This document shows positions 32,719 through 32,816 of a stretch of 32,816 nucleotides of DNA, piece after piece. The position numbers were made by a program, and so were the translations under genes. This stretch comes from Antrodiella citrinella (lineage: Eukaryota; Basidiomycota; Agaricomycetes; Polyporales; Steccherinaceae). The stretch is taken from assembly GCA_004802725.1 (NCBI GenBank), contig SGPM01000306.1:1-32816 (forward strand), read 5' to 3'. Within the stretch, counting starts at the first letter, position 1, and every line of letters starts with the position of its first letter. The notes beneath the pieces were generated by a model. That model saw only the letters and a list, made by a program, of their open reading frames with translations. It ran no database searches and had not been told where the DNA came from.

Positions 32719-32816
32719 AGCAGTAAATCGCGTATTTCTCCGCCAATTGTTGTCGGATTGGGGCGTGTAAGGGCTCATCGTGTTCGCCTTTCGAATCCGT
32801 ATCTGTACGTATGCTT

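Noticed and set aside
1..32816. CRISPR array, prokaryotic operon or bacterial mobile element
   Set aside because: Gene structure is clearly fungal with spliceosomal introns throughout; no spaced direct repeats were seen.

Overview
The window looks like nuclear DNA from a filamentous basidiomycete, most likely an Agaricomycete. The protein-coding genes are broken by many short introns of about 50-60 bases with GT(A/G)NGT donors. They encode families typical of that group: a DUF6533 membrane protein, an ABCA-type transporter, a eukaryotic RNA-dependent RNA polymerase and a fungal CorA protein. Exon boundaries were worked out by hand from splice signals, reading phase and remembered family patterns. 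No alignment or database search was run.

Layout: 1-2001 has no gene I can support. 2002-3388 (+) is a multi-pass membrane protein of a basidiomycete family. 4486-6721 (-) is malic enzyme, carrying an apparent one-base frameshift. 7059-7856 (-) is a four-span MARVEL-like protein. 8218-9021 (-) is a membrane-anchored LysM protein, divergent from 9276-10351 (+), a U1A/U2B''-type spliceosomal RRM protein. 10679-12476 (-) is the DUF6533 protein, whose model closes only with a 2-base exon. 12477-14393 is empty. 14394-15079 (+) is a small acidic protein, convergent with 15291-16091 (-), a pyridoxamine-phosphate-oxidase-like flavoprotein. That gene is divergent from 16297-18830 (+), a CorA metal transporter. 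18831-20655 holds low-complexity DNA, one doubtful small gene and a 15-base minisatellite. 20656-25030 (-) is a full-length RNA-dependent RNA polymerase, and 25316-31036 (-) is a full ABCA transporter. 31445-32610 (+) is a decayed copy of a 2H-like/tyrosine-phosphatase gene, followed immediately by a GGGTACGGG-rich repeat that may be the end of a transposon.

The genes do not form an obvious pathway or cluster; they look like ordinary neighbours. I found no evidence for a new multi-gene system. The observations most worth checking are the 2-base micro-exon, the malic enzyme frameshift, the pseudogene/repeat junction at the right edge, and the intact RNA-silencing polymerase, which sits near a minisatellite.
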